Assembly: GCA_030680695.1 (NCBI GenBank)
Contig: JAUXUT010000149.1
Span: forward strand, 372,001-436,000
Direction of reading: 5' to 3'
Length of the DNA: 64,000 bases
From: a bacterium
Lineage (GTDB): Bacteria; Patescibacteria; Paceibacteria; UBA9973; UBA6065
Both the position numbers and the translations under genes were made by a program. The notes below the pieces were generated by a model. The model ran no database searches, had not been told where the DNA came from, and saw only the letters and a list, made by a program, of their open reading frames with translations. Position 1 is the stretch's first letter. Every line of letters begins with the position of its first letter. Shown in pieces: positions 23,512 to 31,473 of the stretch.

Positions 23512-24120
23512 ATGGACAATACCCCGCCGGTCGGCCCGCACAACAAACGAGAGCGCAAGTCAGTCTCCTTCCTCAAAGACCTCGTAAAATACGCCCTGAC
23601 CGCCATCATCATCGTTGTACCGATTCGCCTTTGGGTGGCCCAACCTTTCGTGGTCAATGGCTCGTCTATGGATAACACCTTCAGAAACGGCCAGTACCTC
23701 ATCGTAGACGAGCTGACATACCGTTTCCGCGAGCCAGAACGCGGCGAGGTCGTCATATTTCGATATCCAAAGGAACCTTCTAAATATTTCATCAAGCGTC
23801 TTGTAGGCTTACCCGGAGAGACGGTAATGGTAAGGGACGATAAAGTCACGATTAGAAATGACCAGTATCCGGACGGGGTCCTGCTATCTGAACCGTACGC
23901 CCAATCACGCACCTTTGGTAACGTGACCGTTACACTCAAGGCAGATGAATATTTCGTAATGGGCGACAACCGTGTAGTGAGCTCTGACTCGCGCGTTTGG
24001 GGACCGCTCCCGAAAGACGACATCATCGGACGTCCGATTGTGAGGCTCATGCCACTCAGTAGAATGGGAATGTTGCCAGGAGCAGTTTCGACATCGACGA
24101 TTATCCAGGAAACGAACTAA
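23512..24120 (+). CDS. lepB: Signal peptidase I
   Basis: Membrane serine protease that cleaves signal peptides of exported proteins. One membrane helix (about 24-43) is followed by box B NGSSMDNTF with catalytic Ser52, box D YFIKRLVGLPGE with general-base Lys95, and box E MGDNRVVSSDSR. In box B an Asn replaces the usual Pro (SMxPT becomes SMDNT). 202 residues is a normal length for short Gram-positive-type enzymes. A -10-like TATACT lies about 30 nt upstream. hisS begins 4 nt after its stop. Confidence 0.95.
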   Translation: MDNTPPVGPHNKRERKSVSFLKDLVKYALTAIIIVVPIRLWVAQPFVVNGSSMDNTFRNGQYLIVDELTYRFREPERGEVVIFRYPKEPSKYFIKRLVGLPGETVMVRDDKVTIRNDQYPDGVLLSEPYAQSRTFGNVTVTLKADEYFVMGDNRVVSSDSRVWGPLPKDDIIGRPIVRLMPLSRMGMLPGAVSTSTIIQETN

Positions 24121-24124
24121 CTAT

Positions 24125-25369
24125 ATGAATATCAAGGCAATGCCGGCTAAGAAGGTTAAAAAGATCGAGCATCCTAAATACGTTTCCTATGACCATGTCG
24201 ATGCAGCTGGAGAGGCCGCACTCTTCTATGGATTTACTCCACTCACCCATCCACACATCCATCCGAACGACAGTGCCGCCGCAAAATCCATATCTGAAGG
24301 TGAGATTGTTATTGACCATGACGACCATTCCGAAGGAGCGGTAGTCCGACTCGAAGAAAAAATTGCTCTCTTGCGCCTCCATGAACGCGAGAAACTCATC
24401 GCGACCCCACAGCCTGTTATGTTGTATTACCGCAAACCTTTCATAGGCGACCGCCGCAAGCCGAACCCTAAAGAAGTCCACCACGGCCTCGAAATCCTAG
24501 GTACTAACAAATCCATCGCCGAAGCATTGCTTATCAAGGCGTCGCTTGCCATCCTTACAGACGCCGGCGAAACAGACCTTCGTGTAGAAATAAACTCAAT
24601 CGGCGACAAAGAATCGATTGCACGTTTCTCGCGCGAAATAACGGCTTACTATCGCCGATTCCTTAACGAGCTCCCAGCCAACTGCAAGCAACTCATGAAA
24701 AAGGACGTGTTCAGCCTCCTTGGCTGTGATCACGAGGCTTGCCTGCGACTTGCACAAGACTGCCCAAAGTCGATCAACTTCCTTTCGGAAGCCTCGCGTC
24801 AGCATTTCAAAGAAGTGCTCGAATACCTCGAGGAACTTGGTATCCCGTACACGATTAACAACTCGCTTGTCGCCAATCGCGACTACTGCAGCGAAACCGT
24901 ATTCGAGATACGCGGATCGGATCCAAAGGGTCATCCAAAGGCCATCGGCATCAGGTATGACACCCTGGCCAAACGCCTTGGACACAAAAAAGAGCTTCCT
25001 GCCGTAGGTGTATCGCTCGCCATCAACAAAAAAGCTGCCAAAACTGCAGCGGTAAAGAAAACTGTCATCGCAAAAATCCTCGATCCTCAAATTTGCTTCA
25101 TGCAGCTCGGTTTTGAGGCAAAGCTCAAGTCGCTTGAATTGCTCGAGATACTCCGCAAGGCACGAATCCCAGTAAACCACTCGCTCGCCAAAGACAAGAT
25201 GGCTGGCCAGATTGGCATGGCTGAAAAAATGCAGGCCCCAGTCGTAGTCATCATGGGCAAGAAAGAAGCCATGGAAGGATCGGTTATCGTTCGCGAAACA
25301 TCCACACGATCACAGGACACTATTCGATTCGACGACGTTGCCGCACAGCTCAAGAAGTTTAAAGTATAG
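24125..25369 (+). CDS. hisS: Histidyl-tRNA synthetase, divergent
   Basis: Class II synthetase charging tRNA-His. The motif 2 region reads MLYYRKPFIGDRR followed by HHGLEILG; the HisA-type region LVANRDYCSETVFEI replaces the usual RGLDYYTxTVFE; AVGVSLAINK stands for motif 3; and the C-terminal HGTP anticodon-binding domain (about 320-405) is clear. At 414 residues the size is normal, but several signature residues deviate (for example ANRDYC for RGLDYY), so either a strongly divergent HisRS or a paralogue must be considered. Motif 1 is hard to see. It shares an operon with lepB. Confidence 0.8.
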   Translation: MNIKAMPAKKVKKIEHPKYVSYDHVDAAGEAALFYGFTPLTHPHIHPNDSAAAKSISEGEIVIDHDDHSEGAVVRLEEKIALLRLHEREKLIATPQPVMLYYRKPFIGDRRKPNPKEVHHGLEILGTNKSIAEALLIKASLAILTDAGETDLRVEINSIGDKESIARFSREITAYYRRFLNELPANCKQLMKKDVFSLLGCDHEACLRLAQDCPKSINFLSEASRQHFKEVLEYLEELGIPYTINNSLVANRDYCSETVFEIRGSDPKGHPKAIGIRYDTLAKRLGHKKELPAVGVSLAINKKAAKTAAVKKTVIAKILDPQICFMQLGFEAKLKSLELLEILRKARIPVNHSLAKDKMAGQIGMAEKMQAPVVVIMGKKEAMEGSVIVRETSTRSQDTIRFDDVAAQLKKFKV

Positions 25370-25492
25370 AAAGCTCCGTATGCCCTTTCCTGGAGACCAT
25401 CGGAGGCCGACGGGCCGAGATCGAGCGCCCGGCCTCCAAGGCCGGGACGCGTGCTCCGGGAAAGGGCCATACGGGGCGAACCTTGAGCTTTT
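25370..25492 (+). other. Long-stem RNA structure after hisS
   Basis: CGTATGCCC...CTGGAG (25377-25395) pairs with CTCC...CATACG (25454-25473) over 19 bp with one bulged C. Inside, GGAGGCCG (25402-25409) pairs with CGGCCTCC (25430-25437). An outer AAAGCTC/GAGCTTT pair (25370-25376/25485-25491) ends in TTTT. It may terminate hisS, but it is much larger than other terminators here. Confidence 0.7.
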
Positions 25493-25519
25493 CCTAGCCA
25501 TATGATAAGCTATCGACCT

Positions 25520-25774
25520 ATGGCAACAAACGTAGAAGTATCGCGAAACGGCACCGAAAATCCCCTCTCCCTTTTGAGGCGCTTCACAAAGCGCGTCCAG
25601 GGATCTGGTATTCTTCCTCGCGTCCGAAAGGATCGATACCACGAGCGAACCTTGTCTCACTACAAGACCAAGATGAAGACGCTCGAGGGCATCAAACGCC
25701 GCGAGGAACGCGCCGAGCTCATCAAACTGGGCAAAATCAATCCTGAGGCAGAGCGCGCAGCTCGCCGACGATAA
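25520..25774 (+). CDS. rpsU: 30S ribosomal protein S21
   Basis: 84 residues, basic and helical, with the bS21 pattern NVEVSRNGTENPLSLLRRFT followed by SGILPRVRKDRYHER and a long Arg/Lys/Glu-rich C-terminal helix. S21 sits near the anti-Shine-Dalgarno region of 16S rRNA. The start was set at 25520 (MATNVEV), since the S21 pattern begins there; an upstream in-frame ATG would add six residues. A -10-like TATGAT lies at 25501-25506, directly behind the long-stem structure. ybeY follows after 8 nt. Confidence 0.85.
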   Translation: MATNVEVSRNGTENPLSLLRRFTKRVQGSGILPRVRKDRYHERTLSHYKTKMKTLEGIKRREERAELIKLGKINPEAERAARRR

Positions 25775-25782
25775 TCCGACCA

Positions 25783-26160
25783 ATGTCGGTTTCCATTCTA
25801 AACAAGACCAAAGGCAAGCTCCCCCGCTTGCCTTTCGCGTCTATGAAAGATGCGGTGCTCGGTGCCGAATATGAACTTTCCCTTGTATTTGTCGGGGATG
25901 CAGAATCTCGCCGTATCAACATAGAAACGCGCGACAAGGATTATGTCCCGAACGTCCTCTCGTTCGAACTTGATGACTGGTCTGGTGAGATATTCATAAA
26001 CCCAAAAGAGGCTGCCCGACAGGCAAAAGATTTTGGCCGAACGCCTTCAAACATGATTGTATTTCTGTATATCCACGGCCTTTGCCATTTGAAAGGATTG
26101 AAGCATGGTAGTAAGATGGAGAGAACAGAGGTTGGATTCCGTAAGGAGTTCGGCATCTAG
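25783..26160 (+). CDS. ybeY: Endoribonuclease YbeY
   Basis: Zinc-dependent single-strand endoribonuclease for 16S rRNA maturation and quality control. The zinc motif is IHGLCHLKGLKHG (about 103-115), a form of HGxLHLxGxDH in which the Asp before the last histidine is Lys. The segment VPNVLSFELDD replaces the family's TDVLSFP. 125 residues is on the short side. It lies between rpsU and ftsA with close spacing on the same strand. Confidence 0.9.
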   Translation: MSVSILNKTKGKLPRLPFASMKDAVLGAEYELSLVFVGDAESRRINIETRDKDYVPNVLSFELDDWSGEIFINPKEAARQAKDFGRTPSNMIVFLYIHGLCHLKGLKHGSKMERTEVGFRKEFGI

Positions 26161-26169
26161 GACCTCCCC

Positions 26170-27321
26170 ATGCGTAAGCACACCGCCGTAGGCATAGACA
26201 TTGGCACCCAAGACATTAAGGTCGTGGTGGCTTCTTCTGACGGCACAGGCGAGCGAGCCTTGCCGAAGATAATCGGCACATCTACTGTCGAGTCTAAAGG
26301 CGTGCGCCATGGATATGTAGTGAACATTTCCGAAACCGCCAAGTCATTGCGCATCGCCATTGCCCAGGCCGAACGCGCATCCGGAGTAAAAATCCGCAAG
26401 GCCTTCGTATCAATTGGCGGCGTGAGCCTCCAGAGCGTTTCGACTCTTGGGTCGGTAATCATATCGCGCGGCGATTCTGAAGTATCAGAACTCGACCTCG
26501 ACAAGGCAACTGCCGCTGCCGAACGCAATCTTTCAACATCGCAAACTTCGAACAGGCGCATCATTCACACGATACCTCTTTCATATCGCATCGACGGAAA
26601 ACCAGTATTCGGACGACCGCAAGGAATGAAGGGTAACAAGCTCGAAGCAAAAGTTCTCTTTATCACTTGCCTGACGCAGCACCTCGAAGACCTCATCGAG
26701 ACCTGCGACGAAGCAGGCGTCGAAGTGCTCGACGTAACCGCCGCGCCGATTGCCGCATCGCTCGTCCTTCTTTCCAAGAACCAAAAAGTCGCCGGCTGTG
26801 TGCTCGCAGATATGGGTTCTGAAACCACTTCCATTGTCGTATACGAGAACAATCTCCCGATATCGCTGGAAGTATTCCCGATCGGCTCGACCGACGTTAC
26901 AAACGACATCGCTCTTGGGCTCAAAATACCGATCGAAGACGCCGAAGGCGTGAAGCGCGGCGGCCCGGCCGCCGCGCAGTTCTCGAAGAAAAAGCTCGAC
27001 GATATTATGGGCGCGCGACTATACGATATATTCGAACTGATCGAAGAGCACCTAAAAAAGATTGATCGAAACGGACTTCTCCCTGCTGGAATTATCCTTT
27101 CGGGTGGTGGATCTGGTATTTCTGGCATTGACGGGCTCGCCAAGGAATCCCTTGGGCTCCCTTCGCGTGTTATATTGGCGCGCGATTCGGCAATATCCGT
27201 CGCCTACGGCCTCGGTATGCTCGGATTAGGCACGGAAGAAGCCAATGACGTTCATGGCGTGCGACGCGGAACGTCGATGCTCGCAAAACCACTCGCCTGG
27301 CTAAGACAACTCCTCCCATAA
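26170..27321 (+). CDS. ftsA: Cell division protein FtsA
   Basis: Actin-like ATPase that tethers FtsZ to the membrane. Phosphate 1 motif VGIDIGTQDIKVV (about 7-19), the 1C-domain region with GGVSLQSVS, phosphate 2 LADMGSETTSIVVY (about 213-226) and the adenosine motif GIILSGGGSGISGI (about 309-322) are present. The C-terminus ends in a possible amphipathic helix AKPLAWLRQLLP that would bind the membrane. 383 residues fit. ftsZ follows with its own promoter. Confidence 0.93.
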   Translation: MRKHTAVGIDIGTQDIKVVVASSDGTGERALPKIIGTSTVESKGVRHGYVVNISETAKSLRIAIAQAERASGVKIRKAFVSIGGVSLQSVSTLGSVIISRGDSEVSELDLDKATAAAERNLSTSQTSNRRIIHTIPLSYRIDGKPVFGRPQGMKGNKLEAKVLFITCLTQHLEDLIETCDEAGVEVLDVTAAPIAASLVLLSKNQKVAGCVLADMGSETTSIVVYENNLPISLEVFPIGSTDVTNDIALGLKIPIEDAEGVKRGGPAAAQFSKKKLDDIMGARLYDIFELIEEHLKKIDRNGLLPAGIILSGGGSGISGIDGLAKESLGLPSRVILARDSAISVAYGLGMLGLGTEEANDVHGVRRGTSMLAKPLAWLRQLLP

Positions 27322-27334
27322 AGGCCACCTTGTC

Positions 27335-27358
27335 AACCCCTTGATACATAAGGGGTTT
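27335..27358 (+). terminator. Terminator of ftsA, merged with the ftsZ promoter
   Basis: AACCCCTT/AAGGGGTT with loop GATACA(T), then T-run to 27360. The TTGATA -35 of the ftsZ promoter (27341-27346) lies in the left arm and loop. Confidence 0.8.
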
Positions 27359-27368
27359 TTGCTATAAT
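27341..27368 (+). promoter_or_regulatory. Promoter of ftsZ
   Basis: TTGATA (27341-27346), 16-bp spacer, extended -10 TTGCTATAAT with hexamer 27363-27368. A leader of about 48 nt precedes the ATG at 27423. Confidence 0.75.
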
Positions 27369-27422
27369 CCGCCTACGTTACCAAACCCCGAACGAGAACC
27401 CTCGCGCGGCTTATAAAACACA

Positions 27423-28613
27423 ATGCCAAATATCGTTCCAGAAGTAGAGACATTCGCACGAATCAAGGTTATTGGAGCCGGCGGCTCGGGCAAAAACACC
27501 GTGAACCACATGGTTGCTGCCAAGGTTAAGGGTGTCGAGTTTATCGCCATCAACACCGACGCCCAGGACCTCCATCACTCACTCGCCAAGAAAAAGATCC
27601 ATATCGGTAAGAACCTAACCAAGGGTCTGGGAACCGGCATGAACCCAGAGCTCGGCCGACGCGCAGTTGAAGAAACAAAAGAAGAACTCCAGGAAGCAAT
27701 CAAAGGTGCTGACATGGTATTCGTCGCAGGCGGTCTCGGCGGAGGAACAGGATCAGGCGCAACTCCAGTAATCGCCAAAACTGCAAAGGAACTTGGCGCA
27801 CTCACCATCGGTGTTGTCACCAAGCCATTCTTCTTCGAAGGAAACCAGCGCATGAAGATTGCAGACGTCGCTCTTGAGGCTCTTCGCAAGGAAGTTGACG
27901 CACTCATCGTCATTCCAAACGACCGACTCATGGCAAACATCGACAGGAACACTACTGCCAAGGCCGCTTTCGCCATCTGCGACGAGGTCTTGAAACAGGC
28001 TGTTGAAGGTATCTCTGACCTCATCACCACCCCAGGAACTATCAACATAGACTTTGCCGACATCCGATCTATCCTCGAAAACACTGGATCAGCTCTCATG
28101 GGTATCGGTACCGCATCTGGCGAGAAACGAGCCGAGGACGCCGCAAAAATGGCAATCTCGTCCCCTCTCCTAGACATCTCGATTGCTGGCGCCAAGGGTG
28201 TGCTCTTCTCTATCGCCGGCGGTGACGACCTCACCATGTTCGAAATTCAGGACGCTGCAAAGGTCATCACTGAATCGATTGACCCGAACGCCAAGGTAAT
28301 CTTCGGAACCGTACGTGATGACAAGCTGAAGAAGGGTGAAGTAAAAGTCACCGTCATCGCTGCTGGTTTTGGTGACTCCCCTACGCTCGCACCACTTTCT
28401 AAACCTAAGTCTCTCTTCTCGTCGTCCACTCCAGAAGAAAAGAAAGAAGAGTCCAAGAAAGCCATCCATAACACCGTGTCCGCCCCTGCGCCACGCACAG
28501 AGGAAAAACCTCTAGCCAAGATGGATGACAAGAAACCTTCTATCCCAACCATCGATTCTGATGACGATGACAATTGGGGCGCGGTGCCGGCGTTTCTCCG
28601 ACGAAAAAAGTAA
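27423..28613 (+). CDS. ftsZ: Cell division protein FtsZ
   Basis: Tubulin-like GTPase forming the division ring. The nucleotide motif GGGTGSG is at 106-112, preceded by VIGAGGSGKNTVNHM (the usual GGGGxNAVNRM region, with G-S-G-K here), and the T7-loop area NIDFADIRSIL is intact. A Pro/Ser/Lys-rich linker (about 320-380) leads to the C-terminal peptide VPAFLRRKK, which binds FtsA in other bacteria. 396 residues. A very stable stem structure follows directly after the stop. Confidence 0.96.
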   Translation: MPNIVPEVETFARIKVIGAGGSGKNTVNHMVAAKVKGVEFIAINTDAQDLHHSLAKKKIHIGKNLTKGLGTGMNPELGRRAVEETKEELQEAIKGADMVFVAGGLGGGTGSGATPVIAKTAKELGALTIGVVTKPFFFEGNQRMKIADVALEALRKEVDALIVIPNDRLMANIDRNTTAKAAFAICDEVLKQAVEGISDLITTPGTINIDFADIRSILENTGSALMGIGTASGEKRAEDAAKMAISSPLLDISIAGAKGVLFSIAGGDDLTMFEIQDAAKVITESIDPNAKVIFGTVRDDKLKKGEVKVTVIAAGFGDSPTLAPLSKPKSLFSSSTPEEKKEESKKAIHNTVSAPAPRTEEKPLAKMDDKKPSIPTIDSDDDDNWGAVPAFLRRKK

Positions 28614-28619
28614 GGGTTC

Positions 28620-28717
28620 AGAAAAGGAGGCCCTGTGAAGCACGGATATTTTCCTACTGGAAAATTCCTCGAGCTCGCGCCGTCGAGCTCGCTAGTCTTC
28701 ACAGGGCCTCCTTTTCT
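28620..28717. other. Three-way-junction-like RNA structure after ftsZ
   Basis: A 21-bp perfect stem (28620-28640 with 28697-28717) encloses two hairpins: ATTTTCC-TACT-GGAAAAT (28648-28665) and CGAGCTCG with an identical palindromic arm (28670-28677/28684-28691). The right arm reaches the stop codon of the convergent coiled-coil gene. It may act as a terminator in both directions, but the size is unusual. Confidence 0.75.
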
Positions 28718-28998
28718 TACCTTTGTTCGAGTCTCGTGATGCGGGAATGTAAAGTGAGAACATCTTCCCTGTCTGCCTTACGTATAGCAAGATCGTCTAT
28801 CTTACGTTCAAGCCTTTCAAATCCGTCGAACACCATTTCGAAACCTTCCATCATTTTTGCTTCGAGCCGCCCGAGCTTAGTATCAAGCTTCTCATCAAGC
28901 TTGGCATCGAGCTTAGTTTCGAGCTTCTCATCCAAAAGCCTCTCGAACACGCCGACCGTGAGCACGTCATCCCTGTTGATTTTATCAAGCATGATCAT
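28717..28998 (-). CDS. Small coiled-coil protein, unknown
   Basis: 93 residues, not a known family. A Lys/Leu/Glu/Asp-rich heptad pattern (KLETKLDAKLDEKLDTKL, about 27-44) continues to near residue 90, so most of the chain should be a coiled coil. It resembles the 73-residue protein at 44542-44763 (shared VFERL/RLERKIDDL type segments). Minus strand TATAAT lies 12 nt before the first ATG, leaving a leader of only a few nt. An alternative ATG is two codons downstream. Confidence 0.6.
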   Translation of the reverse strand: MIMLDKINRDDVLTVGVFERLLDEKLETKLDAKLDEKLDTKLGRLEAKMMEGFEMVFDGFERLERKIDDLAIRKADREDVLTLHSRITRLEQR

Positions 28999-29175
28999 AG
29001 AAGTTGAAAGATTATACCGCTAATCCATCTTCGCATTCCAGCGCAGAATGTCATCACGACACAGATAAAATAAAGCTCAAGAAATTCGGAGAAAAAAGCC
29101 GCGCTTACTCTGCACTTTATTTTTCGTATGTCAATGAATCCATTGGCCGTCCATTTGGTACAATAGTCCCTACCT

Positions 29176-30093
29176 ATGTACGACTTGGCAATCATCGGCG
29201 GCGGACCAGCGGGCGTTGCGGCGGGCGTCTATGCTTCGCGCAAGCGCCTCAAAACCATATTCATCACCAAGGACTGGAACAGCCAATCCACCGTATCCGA
29301 AGGCATCGAAAACTGGATCGGCACGGTCAAGATTTCCGGCCCGGATTTCGCAAAATCATTGGAATCACATCTGCGTGCATACGCGGCAGATGTTGTAGAC
29401 ATAAAGGTCGGCGAGTGGGTAACCAAAGTATCGGGCACAGACGGCGATTTCACTGTTGAATCAGACAAGGAATCGTACAAGACCAAGTCTGTGCTCGTTA
29501 CAACTGGTTCGGCACGCCGCAGACTCGACGTCCCCGGCGCCGATCAGTTTGAACACAAAGGCGTCACATACTGCGCTTCTTGTGACGGCCCAGTATTTTC
29601 CGGCCAAGAAGTCGTCGTGGTGGGCGGCGGCAATGCAGCGTTCGAAAGCGCCGCCCAACTCCTTGCTTACTGTTCCAAAGTTACGCTTCTCAACCGTTCT
29701 GGCGAGTTCCGCGCCGACCCATCAACCGTTGCCAAGGTTCTTGCTCACCCAAATATGGTCGCCATAAAAAATGCTGTCCCGACCGAAATAAAGGGTTCCA
29801 AGTTTGTAACAAGTATTTCGTACAAAGACACCGTGACCGGCACCACAACAGACATTCCCGCCGCCGGGATATTCGTCGAGATCGGATCTCTCCCTGCAAC
29901 TGGTTTTGTGCAGGGCCTCGTAGACCTTGACCCGACGGGACACATCAAAGTGGATCCCCTTACCCAAGCAACTTCCGCAAAAGGCGTCTGGGCGGCCGGC
30001 GATTCGACCGACGGTCTATATCACCAGAACAATATTGCTGCGGGTGATGCTGTAAAAGCCCTCGAAGACATATACCTCCATCTGCGCGCATAA
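29176..30093 (+). CDS. Thioredoxin reductase-like flavoprotein
   Basis: 305 residues with FAD-binding LAIIGGGPAGVAAGVYA (4-20), the redox pair CASC (Cys133, Cys136) in YCASCDGP, the NADPH-binding VVVVGGGNAAFESA, and the C-terminal FAD motif GVWAAGDSTDGLYHQNNIAAGD. This is the two-domain TrxB layout that passes electrons from NADPH to thioredoxin or a related protein. A substrate such as the DsbA-like protein or Bcp in this window is possible but unproven. A -10-like TACAAT ends 11 nt before the ATG. Confidence 0.9.
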   Translation: MYDLAIIGGGPAGVAAGVYASRKRLKTIFITKDWNSQSTVSEGIENWIGTVKISGPDFAKSLESHLRAYAADVVDIKVGEWVTKVSGTDGDFTVESDKESYKTKSVLVTTGSARRRLDVPGADQFEHKGVTYCASCDGPVFSGQEVVVVGGGNAAFESAAQLLAYCSKVTLLNRSGEFRADPSTVAKVLAHPNMVAIKNAVPTEIKGSKFVTSISYKDTVTGTTTDIPAAGIFVEIGSLPATGFVQGLVDLDPTGHIKVDPLTQATSAKGVWAAGDSTDGLYHQNNIAAGDAVKALEDIYLHLRA

Positions 30094-30131
30094 TCTTGCG
30101 TAAGGCCTATACATGGCCATATTTTTGTCTA

Positions 30132-30161
30132 TTGACAAACACCCCTGAATGGGTGTATAAT
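30132..30161 (+). promoter_or_regulatory. Promoter with palindrome in its spacer (leaderless type)
   Basis: TTGACA (30132-30137), 18-bp spacer, TATAAT (30156-30161), 8 nt to the ATG at 30170. ACACCC (30139-30144) and GGGTGT (30151-30156) form an inverted repeat that fills the spacer, so a bound repressor would block RNA polymerase. Confidence 0.8.
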
Positions 30162-30169
30162 ATATAGAA

Positions 30170-30463
30170 ATGAGTGCTTCCATCCCCTTCGGGACAGACG
30201 GAACTCTTTCTGTGAATTTTGAAAAGGGCACGGCGAATGTGAGCCTGATGAACGTCATGGCGGGCAATCCAACTGGATTTGCACGCAAGGCGGCCAACAG
30301 GCTCGGCTGCGGGTCAGAGCTCATCCCTATCCAAGGATCGCTCGCCGCGGACTACCGCTTTATCTTCGAGGCTCCGGCCTCGCAAGACACGGAATCCTTC
30401 TTGCGCTCACTGCGCGAAAAGCTTTCCGAGATCCTCGATATCACAGATCGGTTCTCGATCTGA
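30170..30463 (+). CDS. Hypothetical protein, unknown family
   Basis: 97 residues, not recognised. Sequence shows an N-terminal beta-like part with PFGTDGTLSVNFEKG, a middle with NPTGFARKAANRLGCG, and a C-terminal amphipathic helix FLRSLREKLSEILD. No signal peptide or membrane helix. It is a single-gene unit with a consensus promoter that contains a palindrome and a strong terminator, so it is probably well expressed and regulated. Nothing near it suggests a role. Confidence 0.65.
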   Translation: MSASIPFGTDGTLSVNFEKGTANVSLMNVMAGNPTGFARKAANRLGCGSELIPIQGSLAADYRFIFEAPASQDTESFLRSLREKLSEILDITDRFSI

Positions 30464-30477
30464 ATCCCCTCTCACTC

Positions 30478-30507
30478 AAGGCCCCACGCATGCGCGGGGC
30501 CTTTTTC
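30478..30507 (+). terminator. Intrinsic terminator of the 97-residue protein gene
   Basis: AAGGCCCC ... GGGGCCTT with an inner CGCATGCG, followed by T-run. Confidence 0.9.
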
Positions 30508-30538
30508 TTTTCCTTTCTTTATCTTTTCGGGAATCTTT

Positions 30539-31396
30539 CTATTTAAACAATCCCAGAAACACAATCGGATCCACAGACACTTCGTTGATACGGACGGTCA
30601 GATGCAGGTGTGCGGCCTCTGCATATCCCGTCTGCCCTGCCATGCCGATACGATTGCCGCGGCGAATCTTCTCGCCTTGCGCAACATCGATACGCGAAAG
30701 GTGCATATAAAAAGTCTGGACGCCTAGGCCGTGGTCTATGACGACAGTCTTGCCATAATTTCTTCCTTCCTGGACGAGCCGTACGATGCCGTCATTCATG
30801 GCGAGAACCGGCGTGGTTTCGTTCGCACGGAAATCAGTGCCTTTGTGCGTGATGTTTTGGCCGACCGTGCTTCGCGAATATCCGTAATCGTCGGTTATGA
30901 TTGAATCCTTCAACGGATACGAGAAAGGTTTGTTCCACAATGACTGTGGCGCGGTCTCAAGGCCGAGGAGGCCCTTATTCTCTTGTTCAAGGGTGTTAAC
31001 GAGCGTCGTCGCGGCCGCAGGTGTATTGCCACCAAGCTTGGCTGGTATGCCAAAAGGTGCCTCGATTTTCGGGCGCTGATTCAGACGGATGTGCGAGCGA
31101 ACGATGCGGCCGTCTGCAAATGATACGAGCACGGTCGATGTGGCTGGTTTTTCTTTTATATCAGAGCCATACAACGCCCAGGTCGCACCGTCGTATTCGA
31201 AGGGTGAGAGGACCTTTGGGCCGAGCATGATGTACCTGACGGACGCATCATCGGCACGGGCGACCATGACGGCGATTGGCTGACCCTGAATGGGGTTTTC
31301 TGGGTAGAACGAAACTATAGGCGCGGCAACTGGGGCGGCAGAGGCGATAGAGGCAGTAGAAGCGAAAATAATCGATATGAGGGCGACTGGGAGCAT
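30539..31396 (-). CDS. Secreted M23 metallopeptidase (LytM-type)
   Basis: 285 residues: signal peptide (about 1-22, SIASA), an N-terminal beta domain with FYPENPIQGQPIAV, a linker, and a C-terminal M23 zinc peptidase with HKGTDF (HxxxD) and HLHL (HxH), plus GIVRLVQEGRNYGKTVVIDH. Such enzymes cut peptidoglycan cross-links or peptides. The start was set at 31396 rather than an upstream in-frame codon because the signal peptide starts there and TATAAT ends 6 nt before it, so it is predicted leaderless. It is separate from the MacAB-like operon upstream. Confidence 0.88.
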   Translation of the reverse strand: MLPVALISIIFASTASIASAAPVAAPIVSFYPENPIQGQPIAVMVARADDASVRYIMLGPKVLSPFEYDGATWALYGSDIKEKPATSTVLVSFADGRIVRSHIRLNQRPKIEAPFGIPAKLGGNTPAAATTLVNTLEQENKGLLGLETAPQSLWNKPFSYPLKDSIITDDYGYSRSTVGQNITHKGTDFRANETTPVLAMNDGIVRLVQEGRNYGKTVVIDHGLGVQTFYMHLSRIDVAQGEKIRRGNRIGMAGQTGYAEAAHLHLTVRINEVSVDPIVFLGLFK

Positions 31397-31402
31397 ACTC
31401 GT

Positions 31403-31408
31403 ATTATA
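31403..31408 (-). promoter_or_regulatory. -10 box of the M23 peptidase gene (leaderless type)
   Basis: Minus strand TATAAT (31408-31403), 6 nt before the ATG at 31396, about 10 nt after the U-run of the preceding terminator. Confidence 0.65.
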
Positions 31409-31417
31409 CGCGAACAG

Positions 31418-31445
31418 AAAAGCCGCCCGGTGATGGGCGGTTTTT
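31418..31445. terminator. Intrinsic terminator of the MacAB-like operon
   Basis: CCGCCC/GGGCGG with loop GGTGAT and flanking A/T runs on both sides; serves the minus-strand operon that ends at 31474. Confidence 0.85.
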
Positions 31446-31473
31446 CTTTTCATCAGCAGGCATCGTATCATGC

